Source of the DNA: Mycobacteriaceae bacterium
GTDB lineage: Bacteria > Actinomycetota > Actinomycetes > Mycobacteriales > Mycobacteriaceae
Direction of reading: 5' to 3'
Length of the DNA: 64,000 bases
NCBI GenBank assembly: GCA_019749805.1
Contig: JAIEPH010000026.1
Span: forward strand, 186,001-250,000
Position numbers and translations under genes: made by a program. Below, piece by piece: positions 1 to 9,638 of this stretch (position 1 is its first letter; the number at the start of each line of letters is the position of its first letter). The notes under the pieces are model-generated. The model saw only the letters and a list, made by a program, of their open reading frames with translations, did not search any database and was not told the DNA's origin.

Positions 1-1
1 G

Positions 2-1000
2 GTGATGGCGGGACGTTCGCACAACGTCGCCGCGCAGGCGACCACGTTGGGCAAGCGGTTCGCGTCGGCCGCCGAGGAGCTTCTGGTCGCGTTGACCCGG
101 ATACGTGAACTCATCGACCGGTACCCGTTGCGCGGTATCAAGGGTCCGATGGGCACCGCGCAGGACATGCTCGACCTGCTTTCCGGCGATACGTCGAAAC
201 TGGCCGATCTGGAGCGGCGCGTCGCCGAATTCCTCGGCTTCACAGAGATTTTCACCAGCGTCGGCCAGGTCTACCCACGATCGCTGGACCATGATGTCGT
301 GTCGGCTCTCGTGCAGGCCGGTGCGGGACCGTCATCGATGGCGCACACGATCAGGCTGATGGCTGGCCACGAACTGGTGACCGAGGGATTCGCCCCCGGC
401 CAGGTCGGCTCGTCGGCGATGCCGCACAAGATGAACACGCGTTCGTGCGAACGTGTCAACGGGCTGCAGGTGGTGCTGCGCGGTTACGCGTCGATGGCGG
501 CCGAGCTTGCGGGCGCGCAGTGGAACGAGGGCGACGTCTTCTGCTCGGTGGTGCGGCGGGTGGCGTTGCCCGACGCGTTCTTCGCGATCGACGGGCAGAC
601 CGAGACGTTTTTGACCGTGCTCGACGAGTTCGGGGCCTATCCGGCGGTGATCCAGCGCGAGCTAGACCGGTATCTGCCGTTCCTGGCGACGACGCGGATC
701 CTGATCGCGGCGGTGCGCGCGGGCGTCGGCAGGGAGACCGCCCACGAGGTGATCAAGGAACACGCGGTCGCGGTGGCGCTGGCGATGCGGGAGAAGGGCC
801 AGGAGCCCGACCTGCTCGACAGGCTGGCCGCAGACCCGCGACTGCCGTTGGACCGGATGTCGCTGGACGCGGCGCTGGCGGACAAGCAGGCGTTCACGGG
901 TGCGGCGGGCGATCAGGTGGACCGGGTTGTGGAAGCGGTGGGCGAGTTGGTCAGCCGGTATCCGGAGGCGGCCAAATACACGTCGGGCGCGATCCTGTGA
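2..1000 (+). CDS. purB: Adenylosuccinate lyase (3' part; 5' end outside window)
   Basis: This enzyme cleaves SAICAR to AICAR plus fumarate and adenylosuccinate to AMP plus fumarate, acting twice in purine synthesis. The visible 332 residues carry the fumarase/aspartase superfamily signature (SSAMPHKMN) in the loop whose serine acts as catalytic base, plus a long all-helical core and the C-terminal domain ending near [13 protein letters not shown]. The frame is open to the left edge, so the N-terminal ~140 residues lie outside. Its TGA overlaps the GTG of the downstream P450 (GTGA at 997-1000), implying translational coupling. The order purB-P450 is that of M. tuberculosis Rv0777-Rv0778. Confidence 0.97.
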   Translation: MMAGRSHNVAAQATTLGKRFASAAEELLVALTRIRELIDRYPLRGIKGPMGTAQDMLDLLSGDTSKLADLERRVAEFLGFTEIFTSVGQVYPRSLDHDVVSALVQAGAGPSSMAHTIRLMAGHELVTEGFAPGQVGSSAMPHKMNTRSCERVNGLQVVLRGYASMAAELAGAQWNEGDVFCSVVRRVALPDAFFAIDGQTETFLTVLDEFGAYPAVIQRELDRYLPFLATTRILIAAVRAGVGRETAHEVIKEHAVAVALAMREKGQEPDLLDRLAADPRLPLDRMSLDAALADKQAFTGAAGDQVDRVVEAVGELVSRYPEAAKYTSGAIL

Positions 1001-2241
1001 CTTCAGTGGCGGGTGCGCTGGCCGGGATCGACTTCACCGATCTGGACAACTTCGCCGACGGCTTTCCGCATGCGCTATTCGCGGTGCACCGTCGCGAGGC
1101 GCCCGTCTATTGGCACGAGCCGACCGCCAACACACCAGACAACGAAGGTTTCTGGTCGGTCGCGACCCACGCTGAAACCCTTGCGGTGTTTCGAGATCCG
1201 GTGACGTACTCGTCGGTGACCGGGGGAACCCGGCCGTTCGGGGGCACGCTGCTGCAGGATCTGGCGGTTGCGGGGCAGGTCCTCAACATGATGGACGATC
1301 CGCGGCATTCACACATCCGCCGCCTCGTCAGCTCGGGTCTGACACCGCGGATGATCGCCCGCGTCGAAGACGATCTGCGCACCCGCACCCGTCGGCTGCT
1401 CGACGAGATTGAGCCCTGCAGTGCCTTTGATTTCCTGGTCGACGTGGCCGCCGAGCTGCCGATGCAGATGATCTGCATACTGCTGGGAGTGCCTGAATCT
1501 GAACGCCATTGGCTGTTCGAGGCGATCGAGCCGCAGTTCGACTTCGGCAGGGCCCGGAGGGCTGAAATTGGCCAAGTGGGGCAGTTGACCGCGGAGGAAG
1601 CCGGTTCGCGGATGTACACCTACGGCCAGGAGTTGATCGCAGCGAAGCGGTCCGCGCCGACCGACGACATGCTGTCGGTGGTCGCAAACGCGACGGTGGA
1701 GGACGAGACCCTCTCGGACATGGAGCTGTACCTGTTCTTCAGTTTGCTGTTCAGCGCCGGCGCGGAGACCACGCGCAATGCCGTCGCCGGCGGGTTGTTG
1801 GCGTTGATCGAGTATCCGGACCAATTCCAGGCGCTGCGTTCGGATTTGGCGCATCTGCCGACCGCGGTCGAGGAGATGGTGCGGTGGACGTCGCCGTCGC
1901 CGTCGAAGAGGCGGACCGCGACGCGCGATGCGGAGCTGGCGGGCTGCGAGATCAAGGCCGGCGAGAAGGTGCAGATCTGGGAGGGTTCGGCGAATCGCGA
2001 TCCGCTGGTGTTCGCGGATGCCGATACCTTCGATATCACGCGGAAACCCAACCCGCACTTGGGGTTTGGCCAGGGAGTGCACTACTGCCTTGGCGCCAAC
2101 CTGGCACGGCTCGAGCTGCGGGTGCTCTATGAGGAGCTGTTGACGCGGTTCGGGTCGGTGCGGCTGGTCAAGCCCGTCGAGTGGACGCGTAGCAACCGGC
2201 ACACGGGTATCCGCCACATGGTGGTCGAACTCCGGCCGTGA
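997..2241 (+). CDS. cyp126: Cytochrome P450, CYP126-like
   Basis: A haem-thiolate monooxygenase of 414 residues, the usual length for a soluble bacterial P450. The I-helix oxygen-activation motif AGAETT is at about residues 253-258, the K-helix ExxR is in EEMVRW, and the haem loop [15 protein letters not shown] places the axial cysteine at residue 364. The GTG start overlaps the purB stop by 4 nt. Position directly after purB matches CYP126A1 (Rv0778), which is why that family name is offered; the physiological substrate is not known. No dedicated ferredoxin or reductase is adjacent. The stop in turn overlaps the next gene, so the three form one transcription unit. Confidence 0.9.
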   Translation: MTSVAGALAGIDFTDLDNFADGFPHALFAVHRREAPVYWHEPTANTPDNEGFWSVATHAETLAVFRDPVTYSSVTGGTRPFGGTLLQDLAVAGQVLNMMDDPRHSHIRRLVSSGLTPRMIARVEDDLRTRTRRLLDEIEPCSAFDFLVDVAAELPMQMICILLGVPESERHWLFEAIEPQFDFGRARRAEIGQVGQLTAEEAGSRMYTYGQELIAAKRSAPTDDMLSVVANATVEDETLSDMELYLFFSLLFSAGAETTRNAVAGGLLALIEYPDQFQALRSDLAHLPTAVEEMVRWTSPSPSKRRTATRDAELAGCEIKAGEKVQIWEGSANRDPLVFADADTFDITRKPNPHLGFGQGVHYCLGANLARLELRVLYEELLTRFGSVRLVKPVEWTRSNRHTGIRHMVVELRP

Positions 2242-3164
2242 GACCCGACGTATTCGCGGCGGTCATGGCGACCGGCATCGTGTCGATCGCCGCCGCGGAT
2301 CACGGTCTCGGTTTCATCAGTGAGATCCTGATTGTCTTTGCCGCAGTTGGGCTGCCGGTGTTGATGTTTCTGGTGGCCAAGGCATGGCGCGAGTTCGATA
2401 TGCGCGATCCCAATGTCACGCTGTCGCTGTTCACCTATATCGCGGCGTGCGCGGTGGTGGGTGCGCGGCTGGCCGATCATCGCATCGTGCTGTGGGCGTT
2501 GGGCGGCATGGCGTTGCAGGGCTGGTTGTCGTTGACGCCGCTGGCCGCTCGCTCGATGTGGCGGCACCGGTGGACGGGGTTGCGCGATCGTGCGCGCGGC
2601 GGGTGGGAGCTCGCTGCGGTCGCGACGTCCGGGCTGGCGATCGTCTTCGCCGAACTCGACGTCGTCTTCTGGGCGCTCATTTTCTGGGTGCTCGGCATCT
2701 GTCTGTATCTGGCGATGACATCACTGGTGCTCTGGCGGGTGCGCCACGATGCGTCGTCGCCGGAGCTGGTTCAGCCTGATGTATGGATTCTGATGGGCGG
2801 CATAGCGATTGCGACGCTGGCCGGTGATCATCTGCATCACGCGCTGATCCCCGGGCCGATCGCCGACGGCGTGCGCGCGGTGACAATCGCCACGTGGATC
2901 GTGGCGACGGTGTGGATTCCGGTACTTGGCTACGTGGCGATCCGGCGATCGGTGGGGCTTGGCTGGCCTGCGGTCTTCCCCCTCGGAATGTACTCGTCGG
3001 CGACCTATGCGATGTTCGTGGAGACCGGCTGGCGGTGGTTCGTGACGATCTCGCTGGCGTTCTTCTGGATCGCGTTCGCGGTGTGGCTCATCGTGGCTGT
3101 CGGAGAGCTGCTGCGATTTCAGCGATTACGCGCTGCGGGTACTCCGTCAGATCCAGCCAGGTGA
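2238..3164 (+). CDS. TehA/SLAC1-family membrane transporter
   Basis: A 308-residue integral membrane protein with about nine to ten hydrophobic helices. It opens with [14 protein letters not shown], the first-helix signature of the TehA/SLAC1 (voltage-dependent anion channel / C4-dicarboxylate exporter) family, where related proteins move anions, malate or confer tellurite resistance. The substrate cannot be deduced. GTG start overlaps the P450 stop by 4 nt, so it is the third gene of the purB-cyp operon; a transporter here could serve the P450 substrate or product, but that is inference. The last 77 bp overlap the convergent gene at 3088-3951. M. tuberculosis does not have this gene in the equivalent slot. 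Confidence 0.75.
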   Translation: MRPDVFAAVMATGIVSIAAADHGLGFISEILIVFAAVGLPVLMFLVAKAWREFDMRDPNVTLSLFTYIAACAVVGARLADHRIVLWALGGMALQGWLSLTPLAARSMWRHRWTGLRDRARGGWELAAVATSGLAIVFAELDVVFWALIFWVLGICLYLAMTSLVLWRVRHDASSPELVQPDVWILMGGIAIATLAGDHLHHALIPGPIADGVRAVTIATWIVATVWIPVLGYVAIRRSVGLGWPAVFPLGMYSSATYAMFVETGWRWFVTISLAFFWIAFAVWLIVAVGELLRFQRLRAAGTPSDPAR

Positions 3165-3951
3165 ACCGCAGCACCTGCCAGCCACTGAGCGCGATGGCGT
3201 TCTGACGCGTGCGGTCGCGCTGGAAGGTCCTCTGATCGCTATGGAATGCCCAACCGTCGACCTCGATCGCCACTCTCTCATTCGGGAAAGCGATGTCGAC
3301 CAAGTACCCACAGACGGGGAAGTTGGCTTTCCACCCGGATACCTTGGCGGCTCGCAGCAGTCGCACCAGGAGACGTTCTGCTTCCGAGCGCGCACCGTCC
3401 TCGGCGGCTTGTAGCAACTGACGGGCGGCGGGTGAACCATGCCTGCCTTTATTGCGGAGGTGTGCCTGCCAAAGCTGTTCGAGCTCGACGTGACGCTGCA
3501 GGGCGCGGTCCATCAGCTTGGCTCCGTCGCGTCGACGCACCGCTGCCTCGACGACGGTCAGCGGGAGCGCGGTCACCCGCAAGCCATTGCGTTCGACAAT
3601 GTCGCGGGGGCTCAAGTCGCGTCGCCGAGGACGGACGCCATATCGTCGGCGGTGGTTGCTGACCTTGGGGACCGTTACTTCGACGGGGTCGGGTGCATAT
3701 CGAGTGAGCCCATGCCACCACGCGGCGGCGAGTCCGCTCGCCGTTGCCAGTGGGCCGTAGGACCAAACCGCAGCACGAATTCTCGCTGCGTCGGTGAAGG
3801 GTCGGTCGTCAGCGAAGTAGACACCGGGCGTACACCGAAGCCATGCGCCCGAGCGGACCCGTCGGTTGACAGCGTCGTGACTGAGGCCGGCGGCGCGCGC
3901 TTGGACGAGCGTGATGACCCCGTCGTGGTCGCGGAGGTAGTCCTCGAGCAC
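3088..3951 (-). CDS. AbiEi-type winged-helix plus DUF559 nuclease-like protein
   Basis: About 287 residues from the GTG at 3951. The N-terminus (DYLRDHDGVITLVQARAAG, then RRVRSGAWLRCTPGVYF) has the layout of the AbiEi-antitoxin N-terminal winged helix: helix-turn-helix followed by a PGVY strand. The C-terminal ~100 residues (DIAFPNERVAIEVDGWAFH, then [20 protein letters not shown]) match the DUF559 very-short-patch-repair/restriction-like fold with candidate acidic metal ligands D and E-x-D. Such genes are common orphan accessory genes in mycobacteria; no AbiEii toxin partner is adjacent. The frame is open to 4131, but that extension overlaps the neighbour and looks unlike protein. Function is unproven. 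Confidence 0.7.
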   Translation of the reverse strand: MLEDYLRDHDGVITLVQARAAGLSHDAVNRRVRSGAWLRCTPGVYFADDRPFTDAARIRAAVWSYGPLATASGLAAAWWHGLTRYAPDPVEVTVPKVSNHRRRYGVRPRRRDLSPRDIVERNGLRVTALPLTVVEAAVRRRDGAKLMDRALQRHVELEQLWQAHLRNKGRHGSPAARQLLQAAEDGARSEAERLLVRLLRAAKVSGWKANFPVCGYLVDIAFPNERVAIEVDGWAFHSDQRTFQRDRTRQNAIALSGWQVLRFTWLDLTEYPQRVIAEIAAALRQPR

Positions 3952-4046
3952 GCTTAGCAGACGGCGTGCGACCCGTCCGTGGTTCCATCCCCCGCGATTT
4001 GTGCACGAAAATCGGCGCGTCGCGCTGGAAATCGTGCACAAACCGC

Positions 4047-4667
4047 CTATTGGCGGACGCGTCGGACGCCGGCCGCCCGCAATTCCAGCGCCGCGAGGCC
4101 CCGGATCGCCACCGGGTCGTAGCTGCGCCACGCTCCGACGGGGTCCTCGTCGACCGCCAGCAGCTTGTTCAACGGCCGATTCGCCAACGCCCGCATCGCC
4201 AGCAACTGTTCACCCGCTGGCGTTCGTGCCAACGTGATTGCAATCCACTTGCGGCGGAAGAACCGGATACGCAGGAACAGCCAGGGCAGCGCGACGAAGA
4301 GAATCGGCGGTGCCGCAACCGCCAGCGCCAGCACCCACGCCAGCCACGACGCCGTCGAGTCCAGGCTCTGCCCAGCGCCGGCGATGTCGAGCGCGGCCTC
4401 GGCCGCTGCCCGCAAGGGTTTGGCCAGCGAGTCCCCGACGAGCGGAAAGTCGTCGGTGTTGTCACCGGCTGAGTTGAGGTTGTCGGCGACGCCGTTGGCG
4501 CCGTCGCGCACTTGACGGCCCACTTCGGCGATCGTGGACACGGCGGAGTGGACGGCCATGCCGACCAGCACCCAGATCACAGCCCAGGTGATCACGACGA
4601 CGTCGCTGATCAATTGGGCCAGCAGGCGGGTCGGCGTGGTGGCGTAGGGAACAAACCGCGAACTCAT
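4047..4667 (-). CDS. Conserved membrane protein (Rv0779c homologue)
   Basis: A 206-residue protein with two clear hydrophobic segments: residues ~15-40 (AQLISDVVVITWAVIWVLVG) and ~118-145 (WLAWVLALAVAAPPILFVAL). Between them lies an extracytoplasmic, Asp/Asn-rich stretch, and a basic cytoplasmic C-terminus follows. Length and location (divergent from purC) agree with Rv0779c, which has no assigned function. The ATG at 4667 is preferred over the longer open frame because the extension overlaps purC. Only 30 bp separate it from the purC start, so the two genes share a compact divergent promoter region. Confidence 0.85.
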   Translation of the reverse strand: MSSRFVPYATTPTRLLAQLISDVVVITWAVIWVLVGMAVHSAVSTIAEVGRQVRDGANGVADNLNSAGDNTDDFPLVGDSLAKPLRAAAEAALDIAGAGQSLDSTASWLAWVLALAVAAPPILFVALPWLFLRIRFFRRKWIAITLARTPAGEQLLAMRALANRPLNKLLAVDEDPVGAWRSYDPVAIRGLAALELRAAGVRRVRQ

Positions 4668-4685
4668 GATGCCGATGCTGCCCGA

Positions 4686-4691
4686 TAGGCT
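4686..4691 (+). promoter_or_regulatory. -10 element of purC (leaderless)
   Basis: TAGGCT lies 6 nt before the purC ATG at 4698, placing transcription start at or next to the A of the start codon. No Shine-Dalgarno is seen, consistent with leaderless initiation. Confidence 0.6.
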
Positions 4692-4697
4692 GGCCGA

Positions 4698-5591
4698 ATG
4701 CGCCCCGCTCTGTCCGACTACCAGCATCTGGCCAGCGGCAAAGTTCGCGAGTTGTATCGAATCGACGACGAGCACCTGCTGTTTGTCGCCACCGACCGCA
4801 TCTCGGCCTTCGATTACATCCTCGACAGTGCGATTCCCGACAAGGGTCGGATTCTGACCGCCATGAGCGTGTTCTTCTTCGACCTCGTCGAGGCACCCAA
4901 CCATCTGGCGGGCCCACCCGACGACGAGCGCATCCCCGAGGACGTCCTGGGCCGGGCACTGGTGGTCACCGAACTCGAGATGATGCCCGTCGAAGCGGTG
5001 GCGCGCGGCTACCTGACCGGTTCAGGGCTGATCGACTACCAGAAGACCGGTTCGGTGTGCGGTATCCCGCTGCCGTCGGGTCTGGTCGAGGCCAGCCGGT
5101 TCATCGAGCCGTTGTTCACCCCGGCGACCAAAGCCGCACTGGGCGCGCACGACGAGAACATCTCCTTCAACGACGTCATCGAACTGGTCGGCGCGGTGCG
5201 GGCCAACCAACTGCGGGAGCGCACACTGCAGACCTACATCCAGGGCGCAGACCATGCGCTGACCAAGGGCATCATCGTCGCCGATACCAAATTCGAGTTC
5301 GGCCTCGACAAGTACGGCAACCTGCGGCTGGCCGACGAGATCTTCACGCCCGACTCGTCGCGCTACTGGCGCGCCGACGAGTACTCCGAAGGCGTCGTAC
5401 AGAACAGCTTCGACAAGCAGTTCGTCCGCAACTGGCTGATCGGCCCGGAGTCCGGGTGGGACCGTCACGGCGACAAACCACCGCCGCCGCTGCCCGCGGA
5501 AATTGTCGACGCGACCCGTGCCCGTTATATCGAAGCCTACGAACGCATCTCGGGTCTGAAGTTCGACTCCTGGATTGGGCGAAACTCATGA
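4698..5591 (+). CDS. purC: Phosphoribosylaminoimidazole-succinocarboxamide synthase
   Basis: PurC joins CAIR and aspartate using ATP to give SAICAR, the eighth step of de novo purine synthesis. The 297 residues show the family landmarks: [27 protein letters not shown] at the N-terminal nucleotide site (residues ~13-39), [19 protein letters not shown] (~95-113) and DTKFEFG...[14 protein letters not shown] (~195-225). It starts from a leaderless-type ATG, and its TGA overlaps the ATG of ptrB (ATGA), so both are co-transcribed as in M. tuberculosis Rv0780-Rv0781. Confidence 0.97.
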   Translation: MRPALSDYQHLASGKVRELYRIDDEHLLFVATDRISAFDYILDSAIPDKGRILTAMSVFFFDLVEAPNHLAGPPDDERIPEDVLGRALVVTELEMMPVEAVARGYLTGSGLIDYQKTGSVCGIPLPSGLVEASRFIEPLFTPATKAALGAHDENISFNDVIELVGAVRANQLRERTLQTYIQGADHALTKGIIVADTKFEFGLDKYGNLRLADEIFTPDSSRYWRADEYSEGVVQNSFDKQFVRNWLIGPESGWDRHGDKPPPPLPAEIVDATRARYIEAYERISGLKFDSWIGRNS

Positions 5592-7732
5592 AACCACCCG
5601 TGGCAAAGCGGGTAAGCCATCGAAGAGAGCATCACGGCGACGTCTTCATCGACCCCTACGAGTGGCTGCGTGACAAATCCAATCCCGAGGTGACCGACTA
5701 CCTCGAGGCGGAGAACGAGTTCACCGACAACGTCACCGAGGGCCTGGCCGACCTGCGGCAGAAGATCTTCGACGAGATCAAGGCCCGCACCAAGGAGACC
5801 GACCTCTCGGTGCCCACCCGGCGCGGCGACTGGTGGTACTACGGCCGCAGCTTCGAGGGCAAGCAGTACAACGTGCATTGCCGTTGCCCGATAGGCGATT
5901 TCAACGACTGGACACCGCCGGAGCTTGACGAGCAGACCGAGATCCCCGGCGAGCAGATCCTCATCGACGAGAACGTGGAGGCCGAGGGCCACGACTTCTT
6001 CGCGCTCGGCGCCGCGGGGGTCAGCATCGACGGAAACGTCCTTGCCTTCTCGGTCGACACCAAGGGGGATGAGCGATACACGTTGCGGTTCAAAGACCTG
6101 CGAACCGGTGCGATGTACGACGACGAGATCGCCGGCATAAGTGCAGGCGTGACCTGGGCCGCGGACAACCGCACCGTCTACTACACGACGGTCGACGATG
6201 CGTGGCGGCCGGACACCGTGTGGCGGCACCGCATCGGATCCGGTCTGCCTGCCGAGCGGGTGTATCACGAGCCCGACGAGAAGTTCTGGCTTGCAGTGGG
6301 TCGTACGCGCAGTGACAAGTACGTGCTCATCGCAGCGGGTAGCGCCGTCACGACGGAGGTCCGATACGGCGACGCTGTCGACCCGCAGACGGAGTTCACC
6401 CAGGTGTGGCCGCGCCGCGAGCTGGTCGAGTACTCGGTGGAACACGCCATCGTCGGCGGTGAGGATCGATTCCTGATCCTGCACAACGACGGTGCGGAGA
6501 ACTTCACGCTGGTCGAGGCGCCGGTGTCGGACCCGATGACGTTCCGCACGCTGATCGAGCATCGTGAAGACGTTCGCCTCGACTCGGTCGACGCGTTCGA
6601 GGGACACCTGGTCGTCGGCTACCGAAGCGAGGCATTGCCGAAGATCCAGCTCTGGCCCATCTACAACAATGGAGCCGACGGTACCTACGGCCATCCCGAG
6701 GAACTCACCTTCGAATCGGAACTGATGTCGGCCGGGCTGGGCGGAAACCCCAACTGGAGCTCTCCCAAGCTGCGGATCGGCGCCACCTCGTTCGTCATCC
6801 CGGTGCGGATCTACGACGTCGACCTGGCCTCGGGGCAGCGCACGCTGCTGCGCGAGCAACCGGTGCTCGGCGACTATCGGCCCGAGGACTACGTCGAGCG
6901 TCGCGACTGGGCCGTGGCTGCCGACGGGGCGCGGGTTCCCATCTCGATCGTCCACCGCATCGGCTTGCAATACCCGGCACCGACGCTGCTGTACGGCTAC
7001 GGGGCCTACGAGTCGTGTGAGGATCCACGATTCTCCATCGCCCGCCTTTCACTGCTCGACCGCGGCATGGTGTTCGCGGTCGCCCACGTCCGAGGCGGCG
7101 GTGAGCTCGGACGCCCCTGGTACGAGCACGGAAAGCTGCTCGAGAAAAAGAACACGTTCACCGATTTCGTCACCGTCGCACAGCATCTCGTCGACACCGA
7201 CATCACCCGGGCCGAGACCATGGTCGCCTACGGCGGCAGCGCGGGCGGGCTGCTGGTCGGGGCCGTCGTCAACATGGCTCCCGAACTGTTCGCGGGCGTC
7301 CTCGCCCTCGTGCCGTTCGTCGATCCCCTGACCACCATCCTGGATCCGTCGCTGCCGCTGACCGTCACCGAATGGGACGAGTGGGGTAATCCGTTGCAGG
7401 ACAGCGACGTATACAACTACATGAAGTCGTACTCGCCGTATGAGAACATCGAGGCCAAGCGCTATCCGCCCATCCTTGCCATGACGTCGTTGAACGACAC
7501 CCGCGTGTTGTATGTCGAACCTGCGAAATGGGTGGCCGCGCTGCGGCACACCCATCCCGAAGCTGCACCCGAGGTGCTGCTCAAGACCGAGATGAACGCC
7601 GGCCACGGCGGCATCAGCGGACGCTACGAGCGGTGGAAGGAAGCGGCGTTCCAGTACGCATGGCTGCTCGACGCCGCCAAGGCCAACCATGTCGGCGGTG
7701 CGTACGAAGAAGAACTGCTCGACCGTTCCTAG
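5588..7732 (+). CDS. ptrB: Oligopeptidase B (prolyl oligopeptidase family S9A)
   Basis: A 714-residue cytosolic serine peptidase that cleaves short peptides after basic residues. The N-terminal beta-propeller (residues ~70-410) precedes an alpha/beta-hydrolase domain with the nucleophile in YGGSAGG (Ser551), the acid in SLNDTRV (Asp637) and the base in NAGHGG (His673). All three catalytic residues are present and the frame is uninterrupted. In M. tuberculosis the orthologue is annotated as two pieces, ptrBa/ptrBb. The ATG overlaps the purC stop by 4 nt. A longer open frame upstream (from 5057) runs through purC and is not coding. Confidence 0.95.
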   Translation: MKPPVAKRVSHRREHHGDVFIDPYEWLRDKSNPEVTDYLEAENEFTDNVTEGLADLRQKIFDEIKARTKETDLSVPTRRGDWWYYGRSFEGKQYNVHCRCPIGDFNDWTPPELDEQTEIPGEQILIDENVEAEGHDFFALGAAGVSIDGNVLAFSVDTKGDERYTLRFKDLRTGAMYDDEIAGISAGVTWAADNRTVYYTTVDDAWRPDTVWRHRIGSGLPAERVYHEPDEKFWLAVGRTRSDKYVLIAAGSAVTTEVRYGDAVDPQTEFTQVWPRRELVEYSVEHAIVGGEDRFLILHNDGAENFTLVEAPVSDPMTFRTLIEHREDVRLDSVDAFEGHLVVGYRSEALPKIQLWPIYNNGADGTYGHPEELTFESELMSAGLGGNPNWSSPKLRIGATSFVIPVRIYDVDLASGQRTLLREQPVLGDYRPEDYVERRDWAVAADGARVPISIVHRIGLQYPAPTLLYGYGAYESCEDPRFSIARLSLLDRGMVFAVAHVRGGGELGRPWYEHGKLLEKKNTFTDFVTVAQHLVDTDITRAETMVAYGGSAGGLLVGAVVNMAPELFAGVLALVPFVDPLTTILDPSLPLTVTEWDEWGNPLQDSDVYNYMKSYSPYENIEAKRYPPILAMTSLNDTRVLYVEPAKWVAALRHTHPEAAPEVLLKTEMNAGHGGISGRYERWKEAAFQYAWLLDAAKANHVGGAYEEELLDRS

Positions 7733-7757
7733 ATCTAGGCATTGTCAAGATCGGCGG

Positions 7758-7763
7758 TATGAT
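7758..7763 (+). promoter_or_regulatory. -10 element of the TetR gene (leaderless)
   Basis: TATGAT lies 6 nt before the ATG at 7770, in the short gap after ptrB. This is close to consensus and positioned for leaderless transcription. No -35 at the proper spacing is evident. Confidence 0.55.
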
Positions 7764-7769
7764 CACGGG

Positions 7770-8336
7770 ATGACCAGGGATTCCTACCATCACGGCGACC
7801 TGAAGGCCGTGATCCTCGCGGAGACGGCCGAACTGGTCGCCGAGCGGGGTGCCGATGGGATCTCGCTTCGGGAATTGGCCCGTGCCGCCGGGGTCTCGCA
7901 TGCCGCTCCAGCGCATCACTTCACCGACCGTCGCGGGTTGTTCACCGCGCTGGCCGCCGAAGGTTGGCGCAAGCTGGCGACCGCCCTCGACGGCGCCCGC
8001 CCCGAGTTCATCGACGCCGCAAGGGCATACGTGCGTTTCGCACTCGAGAATCCCGGACACTACGCGGTGATGTTCGACCGCTCGCTCGTCGATCCCGACA
8101 ACCAGGAGCTGATCGCGGCGCAGGACGCGGCAGGTGCCGAACTCATCCGCGGCGTCGGCACTCTCGATGATGCGCGGGCCGAGAACGACCCGCGGGCGGC
8201 GCAACTGGCGGCATGGTCTCTGGTGCACGGATTTTCGCTGCTGTGGTTGAACGGCAACGTCGGCGCCATCGACGACGGCGGCGATCCGATGCAGACGGTG
8301 CACCGAGTCGCGGGGATGCTTTTCAAGAGCGGGTAG
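7770..8336 (+). CDS. TetR/AcrR-family transcriptional regulator
   Basis: A 188-residue repressor-type protein. Residues ~8-55 form the TetR DNA-binding domain (HGDLKAVILAETAELVAERG, then SLRELARAAGVSHAAPAHHF as helix-turn-helix). The C-terminal part (ENPGHYAVMFD, then AWSLVHGFSLLWLNG) is the WHG-type ligand domain found in TetR_C_33/WHG proteins. The ligand is unknown. It follows ptrB by 37 bp and precedes the peroxidase gene by 10 bp, so it may be co-transcribed with and control that gene. The ATG is chosen because a -10 element sits directly upstream and the helix starts at the expected distance. Confidence 0.85.
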   Translation: MTRDSYHHGDLKAVILAETAELVAERGADGISLRELARAAGVSHAAPAHHFTDRRGLFTALAAEGWRKLATALDGARPEFIDAARAYVRFALENPGHYAVMFDRSLVDPDNQELIAAQDAAGAELIRGVGTLDDARAENDPRAAQLAAWSLVHGFSLLWLNGNVGAIDDGGDPMQTVHRVAGMLFKSG

Positions 8337-8346
8337 CGTGCCAGGC

Positions 8347-8838
8347 ATGACATCGCTCAACGACATTTCACTGACCACGCTCGACGGCCGGCCGACCACG
8401 CTCGGCCAACTCGCCGACGGCGCCGCGCTGGTGGTCAACGTCGCCTCGAAATGTGGCCTCACGCCGCAGTACACGGCGCTGGAGAGGCTGGCCAAGGACT
8501 ACCGGGACCGTGGGCTCACCGTGATCGGCGTGCCGTGCAACCAGTTCATGGGTCAGGAGCCGGGTTCGGCCGAGGAGATCGCGGAGTTCTGCTCGAGCAC
8601 CTACGGGGTGACGTTCCCGCTGCTGGAGAAGACCGACGTCAACGGCGACGGCCGGCATCCGCTGTATGCCGAGCTGACCAAGACGGCCGACGACGCAGGT
8701 GAAGCGGGCGACATCCAGTGGAACTTCGAGAAGTTCCTGCTCGCACCGGGTGGCACCGTGGTCAAGCGGATCCGACCGCGCACCGAACCGGACGCTCCTG
8801 AGGTCATCGCGGCCATCGAAGAAGTCCTGCCGCGGTAG
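8347..8838 (+). CDS. Glutathione peroxidase-family thiol peroxidase
   Basis: A 163-residue protein of the GPx fold. The peroxidatic cysteine is in NVASKCGLTPQY (Cys36), followed by the GPx glutamine region GVPCNQFMGQEPGS (second Cys ~67) and the tryptophan-asparagine motif in IQWNFEKFLL. Cysteine replaces selenocysteine, so it is expected to be a thioredoxin-dependent peroxidase; mycobacteria use mycothiol rather than glutathione. It reduces peroxides or lipid hydroperoxides in the cytosol. It sits 10 bp after the TetR gene, suggesting a two-gene unit. Confidence 0.9.
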   Translation: MTSLNDISLTTLDGRPTTLGQLADGAALVVNVASKCGLTPQYTALERLAKDYRDRGLTVIGVPCNQFMGQEPGSAEEIAEFCSSTYGVTFPLLEKTDVNGDGRHPLYAELTKTADDAGEAGDIQWNFEKFLLAPGGTVVKRIRPRTEPDAPEVIAAIEEVLPR

Positions 8839-8910
8839 CGGCACCGGATGGACAACTGCAGGCAGGGTGTCAGAAACCGTCGAGACACCTGAAATTGCCA
8901 CAATGAGCGT

Positions 8911-9615
8911 GTGGCTGGACAACTGATCGTCTCGATTTCCGGGATCAGCGACCGCACAATGCCCGAGGTCGAGGACTTCTGTGGCCAGCTCGGGTCGCGG
9001 AGCGTGCCTGCGTCGTTTCTGGTGGCTCCGCGGATCAAGGGTGGTTACCGGCTCGACGAAGACGCCCCCACCGTCGAGTGGCTGGCCGCCAGACGCGAGG
9101 CCGGCGATTCCATCGTGCTGCACGGTTTCGACGAGGCGGCCACCAAGAAGCGGCGCGGTGAGTTCGCGACTCTGCCTGCGCACGAAGCGAACCTGCGACT
9201 GATGGCCGCCGACCGGGTGATGGAACACGTCGGACTTCGCACCCGTTTGTTCGCAGCGCCCGGCTGGACGGTATCGCCGGGAACGGTGAGGACGCTGCCC
9301 CGCAATGGCTTTCGCACGTTGGTGGCGCTGACCGAGATCACCGATCTGATGCGTCACAAGGCAGTGCGCGCGCGGGTGCTTGGCATCGGCGAGGGCTTTC
9401 TCAGTGAACCCTGGTGGTGCCGCACGTTGGTGCTGTCCGCCGAACGAACGGCCCGGCGCGACGGCATCGTGCGCGTCGCCGTCGCGGCCCGTCACCTGCG
9501 CAGGCCCGGCACGCGGCAGGCAATGCTCGACGCCGTCGACCTCGCGCTCATGCACGAGTGCACCCCCGGCGTGTACGAGTGGACGCCATCGGGCGCATTG
9601 ACAGACGCGGCGTAG
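8911..9615 (+). CDS. DUF2334-like polysaccharide-deacetylase-fold protein
   Basis: A 234-residue protein that resembles the DUF2334 branch of the carbohydrate-esterase-4/NodB fold. It begins LIVSISGISDRTMPEVEDF, has a strand-loop VPASFLVAPRIKG, the motif DSIVLHGFDE with a candidate metal-binding His, and APGWTVSP later. The first conserved Asp of true deacetylases is replaced by Ser-Gly-Ile-Ser-Asp, so catalytic competence is uncertain. The corresponding position in M. tuberculosis is occupied by Rv0784, a conserved hypothetical. GTG at 8911 is used; a weak -10 (CACAAT, 8899-8904) lies 6 nt upstream. Confidence 0.65.
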   Translation: MAGQLIVSISGISDRTMPEVEDFCGQLGSRSVPASFLVAPRIKGGYRLDEDAPTVEWLAARREAGDSIVLHGFDEAATKKRRGEFATLPAHEANLRLMAADRVMEHVGLRTRLFAAPGWTVSPGTVRTLPRNGFRTLVALTEITDLMRHKAVRARVLGIGEGFLSEPWWCRTLVLSAERTARRDGIVRVAVAARHLRRPGTRQAMLDAVDLALMHECTPGVYEWTPSGALTDAA

Positions 9616-9626
9616 CCCGCCCCCGC

Positions 9627-9632
9627 TAACGT
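9627..9632 (+). promoter_or_regulatory. -10 element of the FAD dehydrogenase gene (leaderless)
   Basis: TAACGT ends 6 nt before the ATG at 9639. The position is that of a leaderless mycobacterial promoter. Confidence 0.5.
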
Positions 9633-9638
9633 GGCGGC

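Noticed and set aside
445..996. Upstream extension of the P450 frame within purB
   Set aside because: The extension overlaps the purB coding sequence in another frame and gives an Arg/Gly-rich stretch. The GTG at 997 fits the P450 N-terminus and the GTGA coupling.
5537..6970. 477-codon open frame antisense to ptrB
   Set aside because: Same reason: it is complementary to a gene with all catalytic motifs, and its own sequence resembles no protein.
7742..7747. TTGTCA as -35 for the 7.77-kb TetR gene
   Set aside because: Only 10 nt separate it from the TATGAT -10, too short for sigma-A type recognition.
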